Shown piece by piece: positions 9,117 to 19,063 of a DNA stretch of 64,000 bases. The stretch is from Verrucomicrobiales bacterium (GTDB lineage: Bacteria > Verrucomicrobiota > Verrucomicrobiia > Verrucomicrobiales > DEV007). The DNA is taken from contig PAAG01000038.1 in NCBI GenBank assembly GCA_002698785.1, forward strand, positions 62,001 through 126,000, in the 5' to 3' direction. A program made the translations under genes and the position numbers. The notes under the pieces are model-generated. The model saw nothing but the letters and a program-made list of their open reading frames with translations. It ran no database searches and had not been told where the DNA came from. Every line of letters starts with the position of its first letter. Position 1 is the stretch's first letter.

Positions 9117-10033
9117 TCTTTCGAACTCTTTGGATCAAGTGCGTCACGCAAACCGTCTCCGAGGAAGTTCAGGCTAAAGAGGGTAAGGCCGAAGAGAATG
9201 GCGGGATACACCAGTAGACCAGGGTCGCTGGCCATCCGGTCGGCGCCCTCTTTGATCAGGCTTCCCCAGCTTGCATTGGGAGGCTGGACGCCGAGACCGA
9301 GGAAGCTCAATATTGCCTCAAGACGCATCACTGCAGGTACGGTTAGGGTCGTGTAGACGATCACCGGACCGACTGTGTTTGGAATGAGATGGCGAAATAT
9401 GATTCGGCTCTGGGAGAGCCCCATGCTTCGTGCTGCTTCGACGAACTCCTGGTTTTTCAGTGAATTCACCTGGCCTCGGACGATACGAGCCATGGTCAGC
9501 CATTCTACGGCTCCAATGCAGACGAAAAGGAGCCACAATTTATTTCCGAAGTAGGTTGTCAGAATGATCACGATGATCATGAATGGCAGCGCATAGAGGA
9601 TATCGACGATGCGCATCATGATGGAATCAGTTCTTCCTCCTACATATCCTGACACAGCGCCATAGATGACTCCGATTGTAAGCGATACCGCAGTCGCGAG
9701 AAAGCCGACTGCCAGTGAAACTCGCCCTCCATGTAACATGCGGGAAAAGATGTCTCGACCGAGATGATCACTACCGAGGAAGTAGGATACTTCCGCATTT
9801 TCCATCGATGTAGCACTGGAGAGTGCAGGCATCGATTGAAGGTCCGGATGGGTGATGTTTGGATCTGAGATTCCCGGGAAAAGAGGCAGCAAAAAACATA
9901 AGAAAACGACGCCTACAAAAAACCACAGACTGGCCATCGCGAGGTGGTTCTTCTTCAGGCGCAGCCATGCGTCCCTTCCGAGAGAGGAACCTTTCTCGAT
10001 CACGTTTCCGTTTCTTTGAGCTGCGATTGGCAT
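9113..10033 (-). CDS. Peptide ABC transporter permease, OppC/DppC type
   Basis: 306 residues with about six transmembrane helices and a long N-terminal extension typical of OppC. The EAA loop is AARSMGLSQSRIIFRHLIPNT, and ETxLSFLGLG-type pairing is seen as EAILSFLGLGVQPPNASWG. It is the third gene of an oppA-oppB-oppC set importing oligo- or dipeptides across the inner membrane. It starts one base after the oppB-like stop. No oppD/oppF follows; the next gene downstream is on the other strand. Confidence 0.92.
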   Translation of the reverse strand: MPIAAQRNGNVIEKGSSLGRDAWLRLKKNHLAMASLWFFVGVVFLCFLLPLFPGISDPNITHPDLQSMPALSSATSMENAEVSYFLGSDHLGRDIFSRMLHGGRVSLAVGFLATAVSLTIGVIYGAVSGYVGGRTDSIMMRIVDILYALPFMIIVIILTTYFGNKLWLLFVCIGAVEWLTMARIVRGQVNSLKNQEFVEAARSMGLSQSRIIFRHLIPNTVGPVIVYTTLTVPAVMRLEAILSFLGLGVQPPNASWGSLIKEGADRMASDPGLLVYPAILFGLTLFSLNFLGDGLRDALDPKSSKD

Positions 10034-10034
10034 G

Positions 10035-10961
10035 TTAGTTACGAGAGCGTGTGCGAGGGTCGAGCCAGGCTTGGACGACGTCGACGAAGAAATTCATTAC
10101 GAGGATTAGAACGGCAAATACAGTGACTGTGCCGTTGATCAGCCAGTAGTCGCGATTGGTTGCTGCTTTGATGAAGTGTTGTCCCAAGCCAGGGAGGCCG
10201 AAGACTGTTTCCACTACGAAGGAACCTCCTATCAAGCCTGCTAGAGCAGGGCCCAGATAGGCGACGACAGGAGTGATTCCGCCTCGAAAGGCATGCTTGA
10301 AGAGAACTTTCATGGGGGCGACACCCTTCGCTTTCGCTGTTCTGATGAAATCCTGGTGCAGGACGTCTAACATGCTTCCGCGAGTCAGGCGTGCGATGTA
10401 TGCGGAGTAGTAAAGGCCGAGTGTAAGGGCACCGAGAAACCACGCCGAACTGTTTTCCCAGAGTGCTACATCGAACAACCCTAGGTTCAAAGCTAGCAAC
10501 TCACCAAGAAGAGGAGCGATCACGAACGTGGGAAGGCAGATTCCAAGCATGGCTATTGCCATGAGCGTGTAGTCGATTGCCGTATTTCGTTTTGCCGCGG
10601 CAAACACTCCAACAGGGACACCTATCAGAAGGGCTATGATGAGGCCAACGATACCGAGCATGAAGGATACGGGAAACCCCTCTGCAATGACTTCATTGAC
10701 TGAGAAGCCCTTGTTTCCAAGAGAAGGGCCAAGATCACCTTGAATGAGGCGGCCGAGATAAAGGAAGTACTGAATATGCAGATCTTTGTCGAAACCGTAG
10801 TTCTTGTTCATCTGCTCGATCAGATGTTCGGGCACGGCCTTCTCGTCCAGGAATGGCCCTCCTGGCGCAAGGCGTGCCAGGAAAAAGGTCAATGTAATGA
10901 TACAGAGCAGCGCGAACAGTGATTGTCCGAAGCGGGAGAGGATGTATCGGGCAGTCTCCAT
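10035..10961 (-). CDS. Peptide ABC transporter permease, OppB/DppB type
   Basis: 308 residues from ATG 10961. The TTG at 10979 would overlap the oppA-like gene by 11 bases and adds only MPIDFI. The start METARYILSRFGQSLFALL, the LARLAPGGPF motif and the GLPGLGQHFIKAA segment after the EAA loop (RTAKAKGVAPMKVLFKHAFR) are classic OppB/DppB features. It pairs with the downstream OppC-like permease to form the transmembrane pore. Confidence 0.92.
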   Translation of the reverse strand: METARYILSRFGQSLFALLCIITLTFFLARLAPGGPFLDEKAVPEHLIEQMNKNYGFDKDLHIQYFLYLGRLIQGDLGPSLGNKGFSVNEVIAEGFPVSFMLGIVGLIIALLIGVPVGVFAAAKRNTAIDYTLMAIAMLGICLPTFVIAPLLGELLALNLGLFDVALWENSSAWFLGALTLGLYYSAYIARLTRGSMLDVLHQDFIRTAKAKGVAPMKVLFKHAFRGGITPVVAYLGPALAGLIGGSFVVETVFGLPGLGQHFIKAATNRDYWLINGTVTVFAVLILVMNFFVDVVQAWLDPRTRSRN

Positions 10962-10968
10962 AATGAAA

Positions 10969-12630
10969 TCAATCGGCAATCAAATCGATGTGTTTGTATG
11001 GATGATTGTCCAGTAGGAGAGGGTTCCAGTTCTTCACATCTGGATGGAGCAGATAGACCCGAGTATACCAGTAAATGGGAAGGACGGGGAGCTCTTCGAG
11101 AAGAACAGATTCTGCCTCCTTCATCTTTTTGTAGCGCTCTTTCGGATCGCTGATCCTACCGCTTTCTTTCATCAAGCGGTCGTAGTCAGCATTCGACCAT
11201 CCCGTGTTGTTATTGGAGTCATTCGAGACCCACATGCTGAGGAACGTGTTTGGATCGACGTAGTCGCCTATCCACCCTGCCCGAGAAACTTCGTAGTTCA
11301 CGTCGTGCACTGTCTGTTGGAACACTTTCCACTCCTGGTTTTCAATTTTCACCTTTTCGATTCCCAGTGTCTTCTTCCACATGTCCTGAATGGCGACTGC
11401 GATGGACTTGTGGGCTTCTGAGGTATTGATGATGATCGTGAATTCCGGCACTTCCGCACCATTGGAGTAACCTGCTTTCTTTAAATGCTCTTTTGCTTTG
11501 TCAGGATCGAACTTGACCACATTCGGAGGGTCGTATCCTGCTTCTGATGGAGGAGTGAACCCATACGCTGGCTGTTGGCCGCCCATGGTCACGTATTTCA
11601 CGATTGTTTCCTGATTGATGGAATAGGCGAGCGCTTTTCGAAAATCCAGGTTGTCCATCGGCGGTCGCGTGACATTGCACCGGTAGAAGTAAACCCCTGC
11701 ATAAGTTTCGATTCGGAGAGGGGAGTTCTCCATCTCTTTATACCGCTCAATCAAGTTCTGCGGCATGGTGTAGGTGTAATGGATCAGGTCGTTTCGGAAG
11801 GCCTTCTCTTCTGTGAACACATTGTCCAGCGGATAAAAATTGATCCCTTTCGGCTTAACGGATTCCTTGTCCCAATAATATGGATTGGGGCGAACTTTGA
11901 CGTAAGCGTTTATCCTCCAGTCAGTGAGGTAAAAGGCACCGTTGCTCACCGAGTTTCCCGGCTTTTGCCATTCCGTATACGGATCGGTCATTTTACCGAA
12001 TGATTCGATCGTAGGGCGGTGAACGGGCAGCCAAGTGGTGTGCTTTACGACATCCGGGAAGTACGGCGCCGGACTTTCCAGGGTGCAGACCAACTCAAAA
12101 TCATTCACTGCTTTTACGCCGACCTTCGAGAAATCTTCGATCTCCCGTTTATTGTAGGCTTCTCCGTTTTTCAGAAAATAGAGCATCGAAGCATAGGGCG
12201 CGGCCATGTCAGGATGCAAAATCCGATTGTAAGCGTAGACGAAATCGTGCGCCGTCACCGGATCGCCGTTGGACCACTTGGCGTTCTTTCGAAGGAAGAA
12301 CCTCCATTCCGAAAAGTCCTCGTTTGACTCCCAGCGCTCCGCTACTCCTGGTTCATGGAGCATATCATTGGAGGGATGATAGGTGACCAGCCCCTCAAAC
12401 ATTGCTCGAAGAATGTTCGCATCTCCGACGGAGGAAACGATGTGAGGATCCAACGCCTTCGGCTCACCTCCGTTCCCCAGAAGCAGGATCTTTTCGCGCG
12501 TCGCGACGTCGACCTTCGTTTCAGTTCGGCATCCGGCTAGCAAAGAGCATGCGACGATTGCAGCCAATCCCGTCCTGATCGAGGAGGAAATCCGCCGAAG
12601 AAAGACGGCTGTGGGAAATGGGCGAATCAT
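10969..12630 (-). CDS. Peptide-binding lipoprotein, OppA/DppA type
   Basis: 553 residues, SBP_bac_5 family. The lipoprotein signal ends in LLAGC with Cys34 as the lipidated residue. Family landmarks include GNGGEPKALDPH, WRFFLRKNAKWSNGDPVTAHDFVYAYNRIL near 130-155, and ALAYSINQETI. It would capture peptides outside the inner membrane and deliver them to the OppB/OppC pore encoded next. It is first in the operon and divergent from the GYF2-AIM24 gene. Confidence 0.92.
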   Translation of the reverse strand: MIRPFPTAVFLRRISSSIRTGLAAIVACSLLAGCRTETKVDVATREKILLLGNGGEPKALDPHIVSSVGDANILRAMFEGLVTYHPSNDMLHEPGVAERWESNEDFSEWRFFLRKNAKWSNGDPVTAHDFVYAYNRILHPDMAAPYASMLYFLKNGEAYNKREIEDFSKVGVKAVNDFELVCTLESPAPYFPDVVKHTTWLPVHRPTIESFGKMTDPYTEWQKPGNSVSNGAFYLTDWRINAYVKVRPNPYYWDKESVKPKGINFYPLDNVFTEEKAFRNDLIHYTYTMPQNLIERYKEMENSPLRIETYAGVYFYRCNVTRPPMDNLDFRKALAYSINQETIVKYVTMGGQQPAYGFTPPSEAGYDPPNVVKFDPDKAKEHLKKAGYSNGAEVPEFTIIINTSEAHKSIAVAIQDMWKKTLGIEKVKIENQEWKVFQQTVHDVNYEVSRAGWIGDYVDPNTFLSMWVSNDSNNNTGWSNADYDRLMKESGRISDPKERYKKMKEAESVLLEELPVLPIYWYTRVYLLHPDVKNWNPLLLDNHPYKHIDLIAD

Positions 12631-12736
12631 TAGGTCAGGTAGTGTTCGCTAAACCCAGTGGCGTTTCAATATCGAATTCTTCGCGGTTCTTTCTTTGATT
12701 CTTTTCGGTTCTCCCATAGGCTCCCAACTAATCGAT

Positions 12737-13762
12737 ATGAAGACTTGGCACTACGCAAACTCAAGCAGCGATCAAGCACAGGCACCGGAAACCGAACTTC
12801 CGGGACTTGTCGAAAAAGGGGCAATCACTCCTCAGACAAAGGTCTGGAGTTCGGGGATGGCGAATTGGGAGGCTGCTGGTGAGGTATTACCGCAACTCTT
12901 CGGGCACTCTGCGTCTCCTGCAGGGCCTCCTCCAGTTCCAGCCGGGCCGCCAGTCGCAGCGGCAGCTATGCAGGTTTCTCACGAAATCGATTACGAGATT
13001 TTCGGTGATGACATGCAGATCGTGGAGGTGGAGTTGGACCCCGGTGAGACGGTGATCGCCGAGGCTGGAGCGATGAACTACCTAGAGCCCGATATCACAT
13101 TTGAAGCCAAGATGGGAGACGGCAGTACTCCTAACGAAGGTATGATGGGGAAATTACTTTCCGTAGGGAAAAGGGCTTTGACAGGAGAGTCGATTTTTAT
13201 GACTCACTTTACTCACTCAGGTGGTGGCGGGAAACGCCGCGCTGCCTTTGCGGCACCATTTCCCGGAAAGATTATTCCAATTGATCTCAAGGAAGTCGGT
13301 GGTGAGATCACATGTCAGAAAGACTCCTTCCTGTGTGCCGCATTTGGGACTCAGGTGACAATCGCGTTCAATAGAAAGCTGGGTGCAGGTTTCTTTGGCG
13401 GAGAAGGCTTTATCCTCCAGAAATTGAGAGGAGATGGAAAAGCCTTCGTTCATGCTGGCGGAACAATCACCGAGCGTGTCCTGAACGGGGAAACTCTTCG
13501 CGTTGATACGGGTTGTCTCGTGGCTTTTTCACCCGGTATCGAATACAACATCGAAAGAGCCGGAAACTTGAAGTCGATGTTCTTCGGCGGAGAGGGGCTT
13601 TTCCTTGCGACCTTGACGGGACACGGAAAAGTGTGGCTTCAGAGCCTGCCGTTCTCTCGTCTCGCCGACCGAGTCATCAAGTCTGCGCCAGCTGCCGGAG
13701 GCAAAGCTCAGGGCGAAGGCAGTGTGCTCGGTGGTCTGGGGCGCTTAATTGACGGGGATTAG
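12737..13762 (+). CDS. GYF_2 domain fused to AIM24/TIGR00266-family protein
   Basis: 341 residues from ATG 12737, where the GYF_2 domain begins ([13 protein letters not shown], ending [11 protein letters not shown]). The frame is open 14 codons further up, but that stretch does not look coding. A Pro/Ala linker (about 60-85) joins it to an AIM24-like beta-helix (about 90-330), with [23 protein letters not shown] near the start and [20 protein letters not shown] later. Bacterial AIM24 proteins are poorly characterised; GYF_2 domains are thought to bind membrane-associated partners. It ends four bases into the convergent export-protein gene. Confidence 0.8.
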   Translation: MKTWHYANSSSDQAQAPETELPGLVEKGAITPQTKVWSSGMANWEAAGEVLPQLFGHSASPAGPPPVPAGPPVAAAAMQVSHEIDYEIFGDDMQIVEVELDPGETVIAEAGAMNYLEPDITFEAKMGDGSTPNEGMMGKLLSVGKRALTGESIFMTHFTHSGGGGKRRAAFAAPFPGKIIPIDLKEVGGEITCQKDSFLCAAFGTQVTIAFNRKLGAGFFGGEGFILQKLRGDGKAFVHAGGTITERVLNGETLRVDTGCLVAFSPGIEYNIERAGNLKSMFFGGEGLFLATLTGHGKVWLQSLPFSRLADRVIKSAPAAGGKAQGEGSVLGGLGRLIDGD

Positions 13763-14907
13763 AATCCTCCCGCATTGATCGTAACCCCTGCGGAGCCTGT
13801 CTGGCCGAGGACTCCCAGTCCTTCCTGGACAGCTACTGCCTGGGCGGCAGTTACAAGAACGGCTTCAAGATAGTCGTCGAGTTTCGACCAGGGGCTCTTG
13901 GGCACCCAGAGAATGTCTCCGCCCTCGATCGCGAGGTCAGGCTCGTTCCCTTTCATGATGGAGCGCAGGTTGACCACGGCCACCTTTGGGTTGTGAGTTC
14001 CGCCTCGAATAATGAGCGCTTTTGTCACAATGGCTTCGACATTCGGTCCTCCTGCAGCGGCCACGGCTGACACAACGGTAGCGCCGCGCTCATAGAAAAC
14101 TGGGCCCGGACGATTCACTGCTCCGAGGACGTAGATGGAACGACCCGTTAGGGATGGGACAAAAATGTAGTCTCCACCTTTTACGTAGACGTTCTGTGAC
14201 ATGTCTCCCTCGCGGATCAGCTTGTCGAAGTTCACCGGCAGGAGGTTGCCGTTGCGAATGAGGATGGCACGTTCGAGATCGGCTGCCTCGGGATTGCTGA
14301 CTTCGACACCATCACGGTTGGAAAGAAGGCCGCCTCCGCTGGAAATGGCGTCGATCAGTGTCGTTGGCTTTTTGATTGGATAGGTGCCTGGCGTCTGGAC
14401 CTGCCCAAGCATCCAGAAGCGCTGACTATCCGCATCGGCCACATTTACTGTGACGATCGGGTTCACGTAGTCATCCTTGAGCTGGTGAGAAAGCTGTGTC
14501 GAGATTTCATGTAGCGTCTTTCCCTTAGCGTTGATTCCTTGAGCGACGTTGTAGTAAAGCATGCCGTCAGGAAGAACCCGCGCCTTTGCTCGCGAGTCTG
14601 CGTCTTCCGCGATTTCGATATCGAGGATGTCTCCCGGGCCGACACGATAAGCGCCCGAAGGAGCCTGCAGTAGGCTCGGGTCGAGCTTTCGGTCGAAATT
14701 GAATTGTTTGAAATCGGGCTCGTCGGGAATCTTCTTGAGCGCTTCTTCCGCGGTAATTTCTCCTTCTGGAGCCTCATACGGAGCAAAGTTAGCAGCTGTC
14801 TGGAATTCGCGGTGCGTCGGCTGTAGATGCACGCACGAAGATAGGAGGAGTGACAGGCAGCAAAGGACTGCCAAATGAAGTGAATAGGGACTCAGGAAAC
14901 GCTTCAT
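13759..14907 (-). CDS. Polysaccharide export lipoprotein (Wza/KpsD-like, SLBB)
   Basis: 382 residues. Lipoprotein signal LLLSSC with Cys25 lipidated. Poly_export domain (about 75-170: [29 protein letters not shown]) is followed by two SLBB-type domains (about 175-350) with [18 protein letters not shown] and [12 protein letters not shown]. It would form or contribute to the outer-membrane channel for exopolysaccharide. It follows another export protein by 20 bases, so the two are probably cotranscribed. No glycosyltransferase or Wzc kinase is nearby. Confidence 0.88.
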   Translation of the reverse strand: MKRFLSPYSLHLAVLCCLSLLLSSCVHLQPTHREFQTAANFAPYEAPEGEITAEEALKKIPDEPDFKQFNFDRKLDPSLLQAPSGAYRVGPGDILDIEIAEDADSRAKARVLPDGMLYYNVAQGINAKGKTLHEISTQLSHQLKDDYVNPIVTVNVADADSQRFWMLGQVQTPGTYPIKKPTTLIDAISSGGGLLSNRDGVEVSNPEAADLERAILIRNGNLLPVNFDKLIREGDMSQNVYVKGGDYIFVPSLTGRSIYVLGAVNRPGPVFYERGATVVSAVAAAGGPNVEAIVTKALIIRGGTHNPKVAVVNLRSIMKGNEPDLAIEGGDILWVPKSPWSKLDDYLEAVLVTAAQAVAVQEGLGVLGQTGSAGVTINAGGF

Positions 14908-14927
14908 ATTGTCGGGGATGTCTGAAT

Positions 14928-15992
14928 TTAGTTTCCGAGATTGATGGAGTTGTAACTCTGGTTCATTGCTTCCGCGGTCACGGTTTGCATGAAGGTGACG
15001 ATGGCGCTGTCGAGAACTCGCTCGACCATCTCGAATGGGCGTTTTGCAACGAAGATAATGTCTTTGTTTTGCAATTCGATATCCGGCTCTTTTCCTGTGA
15101 GAATGGATTTCACATTAACAATCTGCGTTTCAGGATTGTGGATCGATCCGCGGATGAGCAGGACTCGCATACGAAACGCTTCGTCAGAGAAACCGCCCGC
15201 TTCGCCGATCGCTTGTGTGATCGTTAGTTTGACCGGCATTTTGCGGCGTCCTGCCTCGTTTACGGAACCGAGCACGTAGACTTCGTTGTCGAGGTTGGAA
15301 GCAACGTAAATGTAGTCATCTGGCTCAAGGTAGGCGTTCTGGCTGAAGTCACCTTCGTAATAAAGGGATGCCAGATTCACCGCGAGCTTCTTACCGCGAC
15401 GAGCTACAAAAGAGCGTTCGAAATCCGCCAGTTCAAAAGCCGAACCGCGAACCGTGCCCACCTGGATTCCCTGAGCCATGGCGATGCCTTCCAGAATCGA
15501 GGTAGGGCGGTCGAGAGTGTAGCTTCCCGGTTTCTGGACGCGACCAATGATGGAGAAATTTTTGCTCGCGATAGTGGATGCCGAGATGATCACTTTCACA
15601 TTCTTCTGATACTTAGAGAGCTCCGCCTCGATTCGCTTGCGCAGTTGATCGGGGGTAAGGCCTTTTGCACGAACAGCAATCGCCTGGAGGTAGCTCACCG
15701 TACCGTCGGGAGCGATAGTCACATTATCCCGGGTCAAATCAGGGCGGTCGTAGATTGAAAAAGTCAGCACGTCACCCGGTCCGAGGGTGTACCGTGTCTG
15801 CCACGCTGGAATTGCGGTCGGCTTTACCCTGACTTCCTTTACTAAACAGTTATCGTTTTCGACTGGTTTTAGTTCAACCCAGTAGTCGCCCGGCTGGTTT
15901 CCCACCGGCATTGAACGAACACGAGGTTCACCTGAATTCGTTGCCGAACTCAGAAGAAAGAGAAGAGAAACAAATGTGAAGAAGAACTTCAT
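14928..15992 (-). CDS. Polysaccharide biosynthesis/export protein (SLBB), non-lipoprotein paralogue
   Basis: 354 residues from ATG 15992; the preceding codon is a GTG. The signal peptide MKFFFTFVSLLFLLSSA lacks a lipobox Cys, unlike the neighbour. Poly_export domain (YTLGPGDVLTFSIYDRPDLT, about 65-150) and two SLBB repeats (VQKPGSYTLDRPTSILEGIA; VNEAGRRKMPVKLTITQAIGE) follow. It shares layout with the downstream lipoprotein and is probably a diverged duplicate. A mixed export channel is possible but not shown by sequence. Confidence 0.87.
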   Translation of the reverse strand: MKFFFTFVSLLFLLSSATNSGEPRVRSMPVGNQPGDYWVELKPVENDNCLVKEVRVKPTAIPAWQTRYTLGPGDVLTFSIYDRPDLTRDNVTIAPDGTVSYLQAIAVRAKGLTPDQLRKRIEAELSKYQKNVKVIISASTIASKNFSIIGRVQKPGSYTLDRPTSILEGIAMAQGIQVGTVRGSAFELADFERSFVARRGKKLAVNLASLYYEGDFSQNAYLEPDDYIYVASNLDNEVYVLGSVNEAGRRKMPVKLTITQAIGEAGGFSDEAFRMRVLLIRGSIHNPETQIVNVKSILTGKEPDIELQNKDIIFVAKRPFEMVERVLDSAIVTFMQTVTAEAMNQSYNSINLGN

Positions 15993-16201
15993 CACTTGGA
16001 ATTTCGCTCATCTTAACCATAAAGTCTATCGATTTATCATAAAAACTATAAAAATAATGAAAATAAGGCAAGGCTAAGGCTTTGAAGAAGGGCGGAGGAT
16101 TGGCTGAAACTTATTCGAATTTCTAATTTTAAAATTTCTTGGAAGCTTGGTCTAAAATATGCTAGCGTCGCAATTAACTCCTTGGATAAGGCCCCCCTGT
16201 C
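15993..16201. promoter_or_regulatory. AT-rich divergent promoter region of the export genes and rpoN
   Basis: About 210 bases of AT-rich sequence separate the two divergent genes. For rpoN a possible sigma-70 promoter is TTGGCT (16100-16105) and TAATTT (16124-16129) with an 18-base spacer. A TAAAAT lies at 16153-16158. No GG-N10-GC sigma-54 element was seen. The assignment is weak because AT-rich DNA gives many such matches. Confidence 0.3.
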
Positions 16202-17611
16202 ATGCCCGAACAGCGGTTCGATCAACATCAATCATTACTGCAACAGCAGACGATAGCGCCACAGATGCAGCAGAGTCTGCAACTGCTTCAGACGCCTACG
16301 CTTGAGTTGCGTCACCTTGTGCAACAGGAACTCGTGGAGAATCCGACGCTTGAGGAAGAGAATACTGATATCTCACTCGACGAAGCGAGCAGCTCTTCTG
16401 AAGACGACGATTTTGACAAGGAGTTCGCAGAGCTCTCCCAGTTGGACGAAGAATGGCGAGAGTATATGGCGCAGTCCAGAATGTCAGCTCCTCGAAAAGA
16501 GGATGCAGACGAAAAGCACCAGTTCGTGATGGATTCGCTGGTCGAGCCTATCACGCTTCAGGAGCATTTGCTGAATCAGCTCAGTTTTGCGGACGCAGAC
16601 AAAACTCTCCGGGAATTGTCGGAAATGCTCATCGGGAATATCGACGAGAATGGATTTCTCCAAGTCGATCTGGAAGAACTCTGTTTCGACATGGGGATCC
16701 CGATGGACGATCTCGAAGATGCGAGAACCCTCGTCCAGAGCTTTGATCCCGTTGGTGTAGGCGCGAGCGATTTGAGAGAGTGTCTCCTGATCCAGCTCGA
16801 ACGCCTCGGGAAACATCACAGTCTCGAATATCGAGTGGTCGACCATCACCTCGATGACCTTGCGCGGAAGCGTTATCCGCAGATCGCGAAAAAGCTCAGC
16901 GTCACGCCTGAGCAAATCACCAAGGCAGCAGAATTTATTGCAGCTCTGGACCCAAGGCCGGGAAGCCGTTTCGGCGGCGACACCAATACCTATGTGACCC
17001 CTGACGTTTCCGTGGAAAAAATCGGCGACGAGTGGGTGGTTACGATGAACAACGAGCAGATTCCTCGTCTTCGTATTAGCAACGCCTACAAGGATCTCAT
17101 GGCGAATAACAATGGGCGCGAGGCGCGTTCCTACATTCGCGACAAGATCCGGGCAGGGAAATTTCTGATTAAGAGTATCCACCAGCGCCAGCAGACGATT
17201 CGCTCGATTGCGACTGAAATCGTGAAGCGCCAGCCAGGTTTTTTCGATAAGGGACCTTCTCGTCTGAAGCCGATGAACATGGCCCAGATCGCCGATGAAG
17301 TGGGCGTCCATGAGACAACGGTGAGCCGCGCCGTTTCCGGCAAATACATGTCGACGCCGCACGGGGTGTTCGAGATGAAGTATTTCTTCACCACGGGCTA
17401 CCAAACCGAGGACGGGGAAACGCTTAGCAACACCAGTGTGAAGCAGACTTTGGCAGAGTTGATTGCGAATGAGGAACCGCGTAAGCCTCTCAGCGATCAG
17501 CGATTGGTGGAGGAACTCGGCAAACGCGGAGTAACAATCGCTCGCCGTACCGTGGCCAAATATCGGGAGGAACTGCACATCCTTCCCAGCCACATGCGCC
17601 GTAGCTATTGA
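16202..17611 (+). CDS. rpoN: RNA polymerase sigma-54 factor
   Basis: 469 residues. Region I is Gln/Leu-rich (QSLLQQQTIAPQMQQSLQLL, about 11-30) and is followed by an acidic region II. The core-binding domain contains DPVGVGASDLRECLLIQL near 180. The HTH and the RpoN box ARRTVAKYRE (447-456) are intact, so DNA recognition of -24/-12 promoters should be normal. It directs transcription that needs an AAA+ activator; no such activator is in this window. Monocistronic by position. Confidence 0.97.
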   Translation: MPEQRFDQHQSLLQQQTIAPQMQQSLQLLQTPTLELRHLVQQELVENPTLEEENTDISLDEASSSSEDDDFDKEFAELSQLDEEWREYMAQSRMSAPRKEDADEKHQFVMDSLVEPITLQEHLLNQLSFADADKTLRELSEMLIGNIDENGFLQVDLEELCFDMGIPMDDLEDARTLVQSFDPVGVGASDLRECLLIQLERLGKHHSLEYRVVDHHLDDLARKRYPQIAKKLSVTPEQITKAAEFIAALDPRPGSRFGGDTNTYVTPDVSVEKIGDEWVVTMNNEQIPRLRISNAYKDLMANNNGREARSYIRDKIRAGKFLIKSIHQRQQTIRSIATEIVKRQPGFFDKGPSRLKPMNMAQIADEVGVHETTVSRAVSGKYMSTPHGVFEMKYFFTTGYQTEDGETLSNTSVKQTLAELIANEEPRKPLSDQRLVEELGKRGVTIARRTVAKYREELHILPSHMRRSY

Positions 17612-17692
17612 TCGGACACTTTTCTGGATGGCGCGATTGCCATCATTTCGTGTTTGAAACCATCCTCACGCTTTGTCAATTTCTGGCCCACT

Positions 17693-19036
17693 ATGAGAAA
17701 CCTTCTTCTGCCCGCTGCCATTCTTGGCCTTCTTTCACCCGCATTCTCAGAGGACTGGCCCCAGTTTCAGGGACCGAGCCGAAAAGGGATCTCAAGTGAA
17801 ACCGGCCTCAATCTCTCTGGTTGGGACAAAAATCCTCCCGAGGTCATGTGGACGAAAACTCTGAACGAAGGTTTCGGGGGAGCTGCTATTGCTGACGGAG
17901 AGGTGTTCTTCGTAGATCGTGATCTAGGCGAAACAGATCGTTTGATCTGCGCCGATCTGAAGACTGGAGAGGAAAAGTGGGAATTCAAATTCGATTACGA
18001 CGGAAAGCTTCCCTTTCCCGGCAGTCGCGGAGTTCCCCTTGTTCGGAGTGATGCCGTCTATTTTGTGAGTGGTTTCGGGCAGGTGTTTCGAATTAACCGT
18101 GAAACACACGAGGCAGATTGGATGATCTCCATTCAAGACGAATACGATGCGCCTCCTCCAAAGTGGGGCTGGGCCCAGAGTGTCGTAGCGGTGGGTGATA
18201 CCGCCATCGTTCCTGCCATGAGTGAGGACGTCGGCCTGATTGGGCTCGATATGAAAACAGGGGAGGAAAAGTGGAGAACCGAAGGGTTTGGAGACACCCA
18301 TTCGACTCCAACGGTTTTGAATCTTCACGGGGTTGAGCAGGCTGTTCTGGTTGCAACGAAACGCGACGGGGATTCCGGTGTGGGAACCACAATCAGTGTT
18401 GAGCCGGAGACAGGCGAGGTTCTGTGGAAGACTGATCTCTATTTCAACAAGATTCCAATTCCTTTCCCAACGAAAGTCACAGAAGAGCTTGTTTTCCTTA
18501 CCGGTGGCTACGGGAACGGAAGCTGCATGATCAAGGTCACGAAAGATGGGGACGACTGGAACGTGGAAAAGGTTTTCGACATGATTCAGGGAACCCAGAT
18601 CCATCCTCCATTTGTCATAGGCGACTACATCTACTTTTTGGCGAACGAGAACGACAATCACAAAGGCGAGGCACGTAAGACGGGAGGCCTGATGTGCATG
18701 GACTTTGACGGCAACATTCAATGGCACACTGGAGATGAGCCTTTTATGGGCCGCGGCAATATGATTCTCGTCGACGGACACCTCTTAATCCAGGATGGCG
18801 AAGTCGGTTATCTTCGCTCTGTTGTTCCATCGCCTGATGGCTACAAGGAAGTAGGCTTGTTCGACTCCTTTGGAAAAAAGGAGGAAGTCGATAAGGAAAT
18901 TGCCATGCAGGTGGAGAGAGAACGCGAAATCATCAAGATTCCAGACTTCAAGTATTGGTCTCCCATGGCGTTGAGCGATGGTTACCTCATTGTTCGAGGA
19001 CAGGACACTATGAAGTGTCTCGATCTCAATCCTTGA
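17693..19036 (+). CDS. Secreted PQQ-like beta-propeller protein (BamB-like)
   Basis: 447 residues from ATG 17693, which gives the signal peptide MRNLLLPAAILGLLSPAFS; the frame is open 13 codons upstream but those lack signal character. The mature protein begins with WPQFQGPSRKG, a common start in secreted planctomycete/verrucomicrobial PQQ-propeller proteins. Repeats such as ADLKTGEEKWEF, GLDMKTGEEKWRT and SVEPETGEVLWKT are propeller blades. No catalytic PQQ or dehydrogenase motif was recognised, so it is more likely a scaffold or binding protein. It follows rpoN by 81 bases. Confidence 0.85.
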   Translation: MRNLLLPAAILGLLSPAFSEDWPQFQGPSRKGISSETGLNLSGWDKNPPEVMWTKTLNEGFGGAAIADGEVFFVDRDLGETDRLICADLKTGEEKWEFKFDYDGKLPFPGSRGVPLVRSDAVYFVSGFGQVFRINRETHEADWMISIQDEYDAPPPKWGWAQSVVAVGDTAIVPAMSEDVGLIGLDMKTGEEKWRTEGFGDTHSTPTVLNLHGVEQAVLVATKRDGDSGVGTTISVEPETGEVLWKTDLYFNKIPIPFPTKVTEELVFLTGGYGNGSCMIKVTKDGDDWNVEKVFDMIQGTQIHPPFVIGDYIYFLANENDNHKGEARKTGGLMCMDFDGNIQWHTGDEPFMGRGNMILVDGHLLIQDGEVGYLRSVVPSPDGYKEVGLFDSFGKKEEVDKEIAMQVEREREIIKIPDFKYWSPMALSDGYLIVRGQDTMKCLDLNP

Positions 19037-19063
19037 GAATCTTCCATTGTTCTCTCGGAAAGA

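Noticed and set aside
16484-17593. 369-codon minus-strand ORF
   Set aside because: Antisense shadow of rpoN; no motifs.
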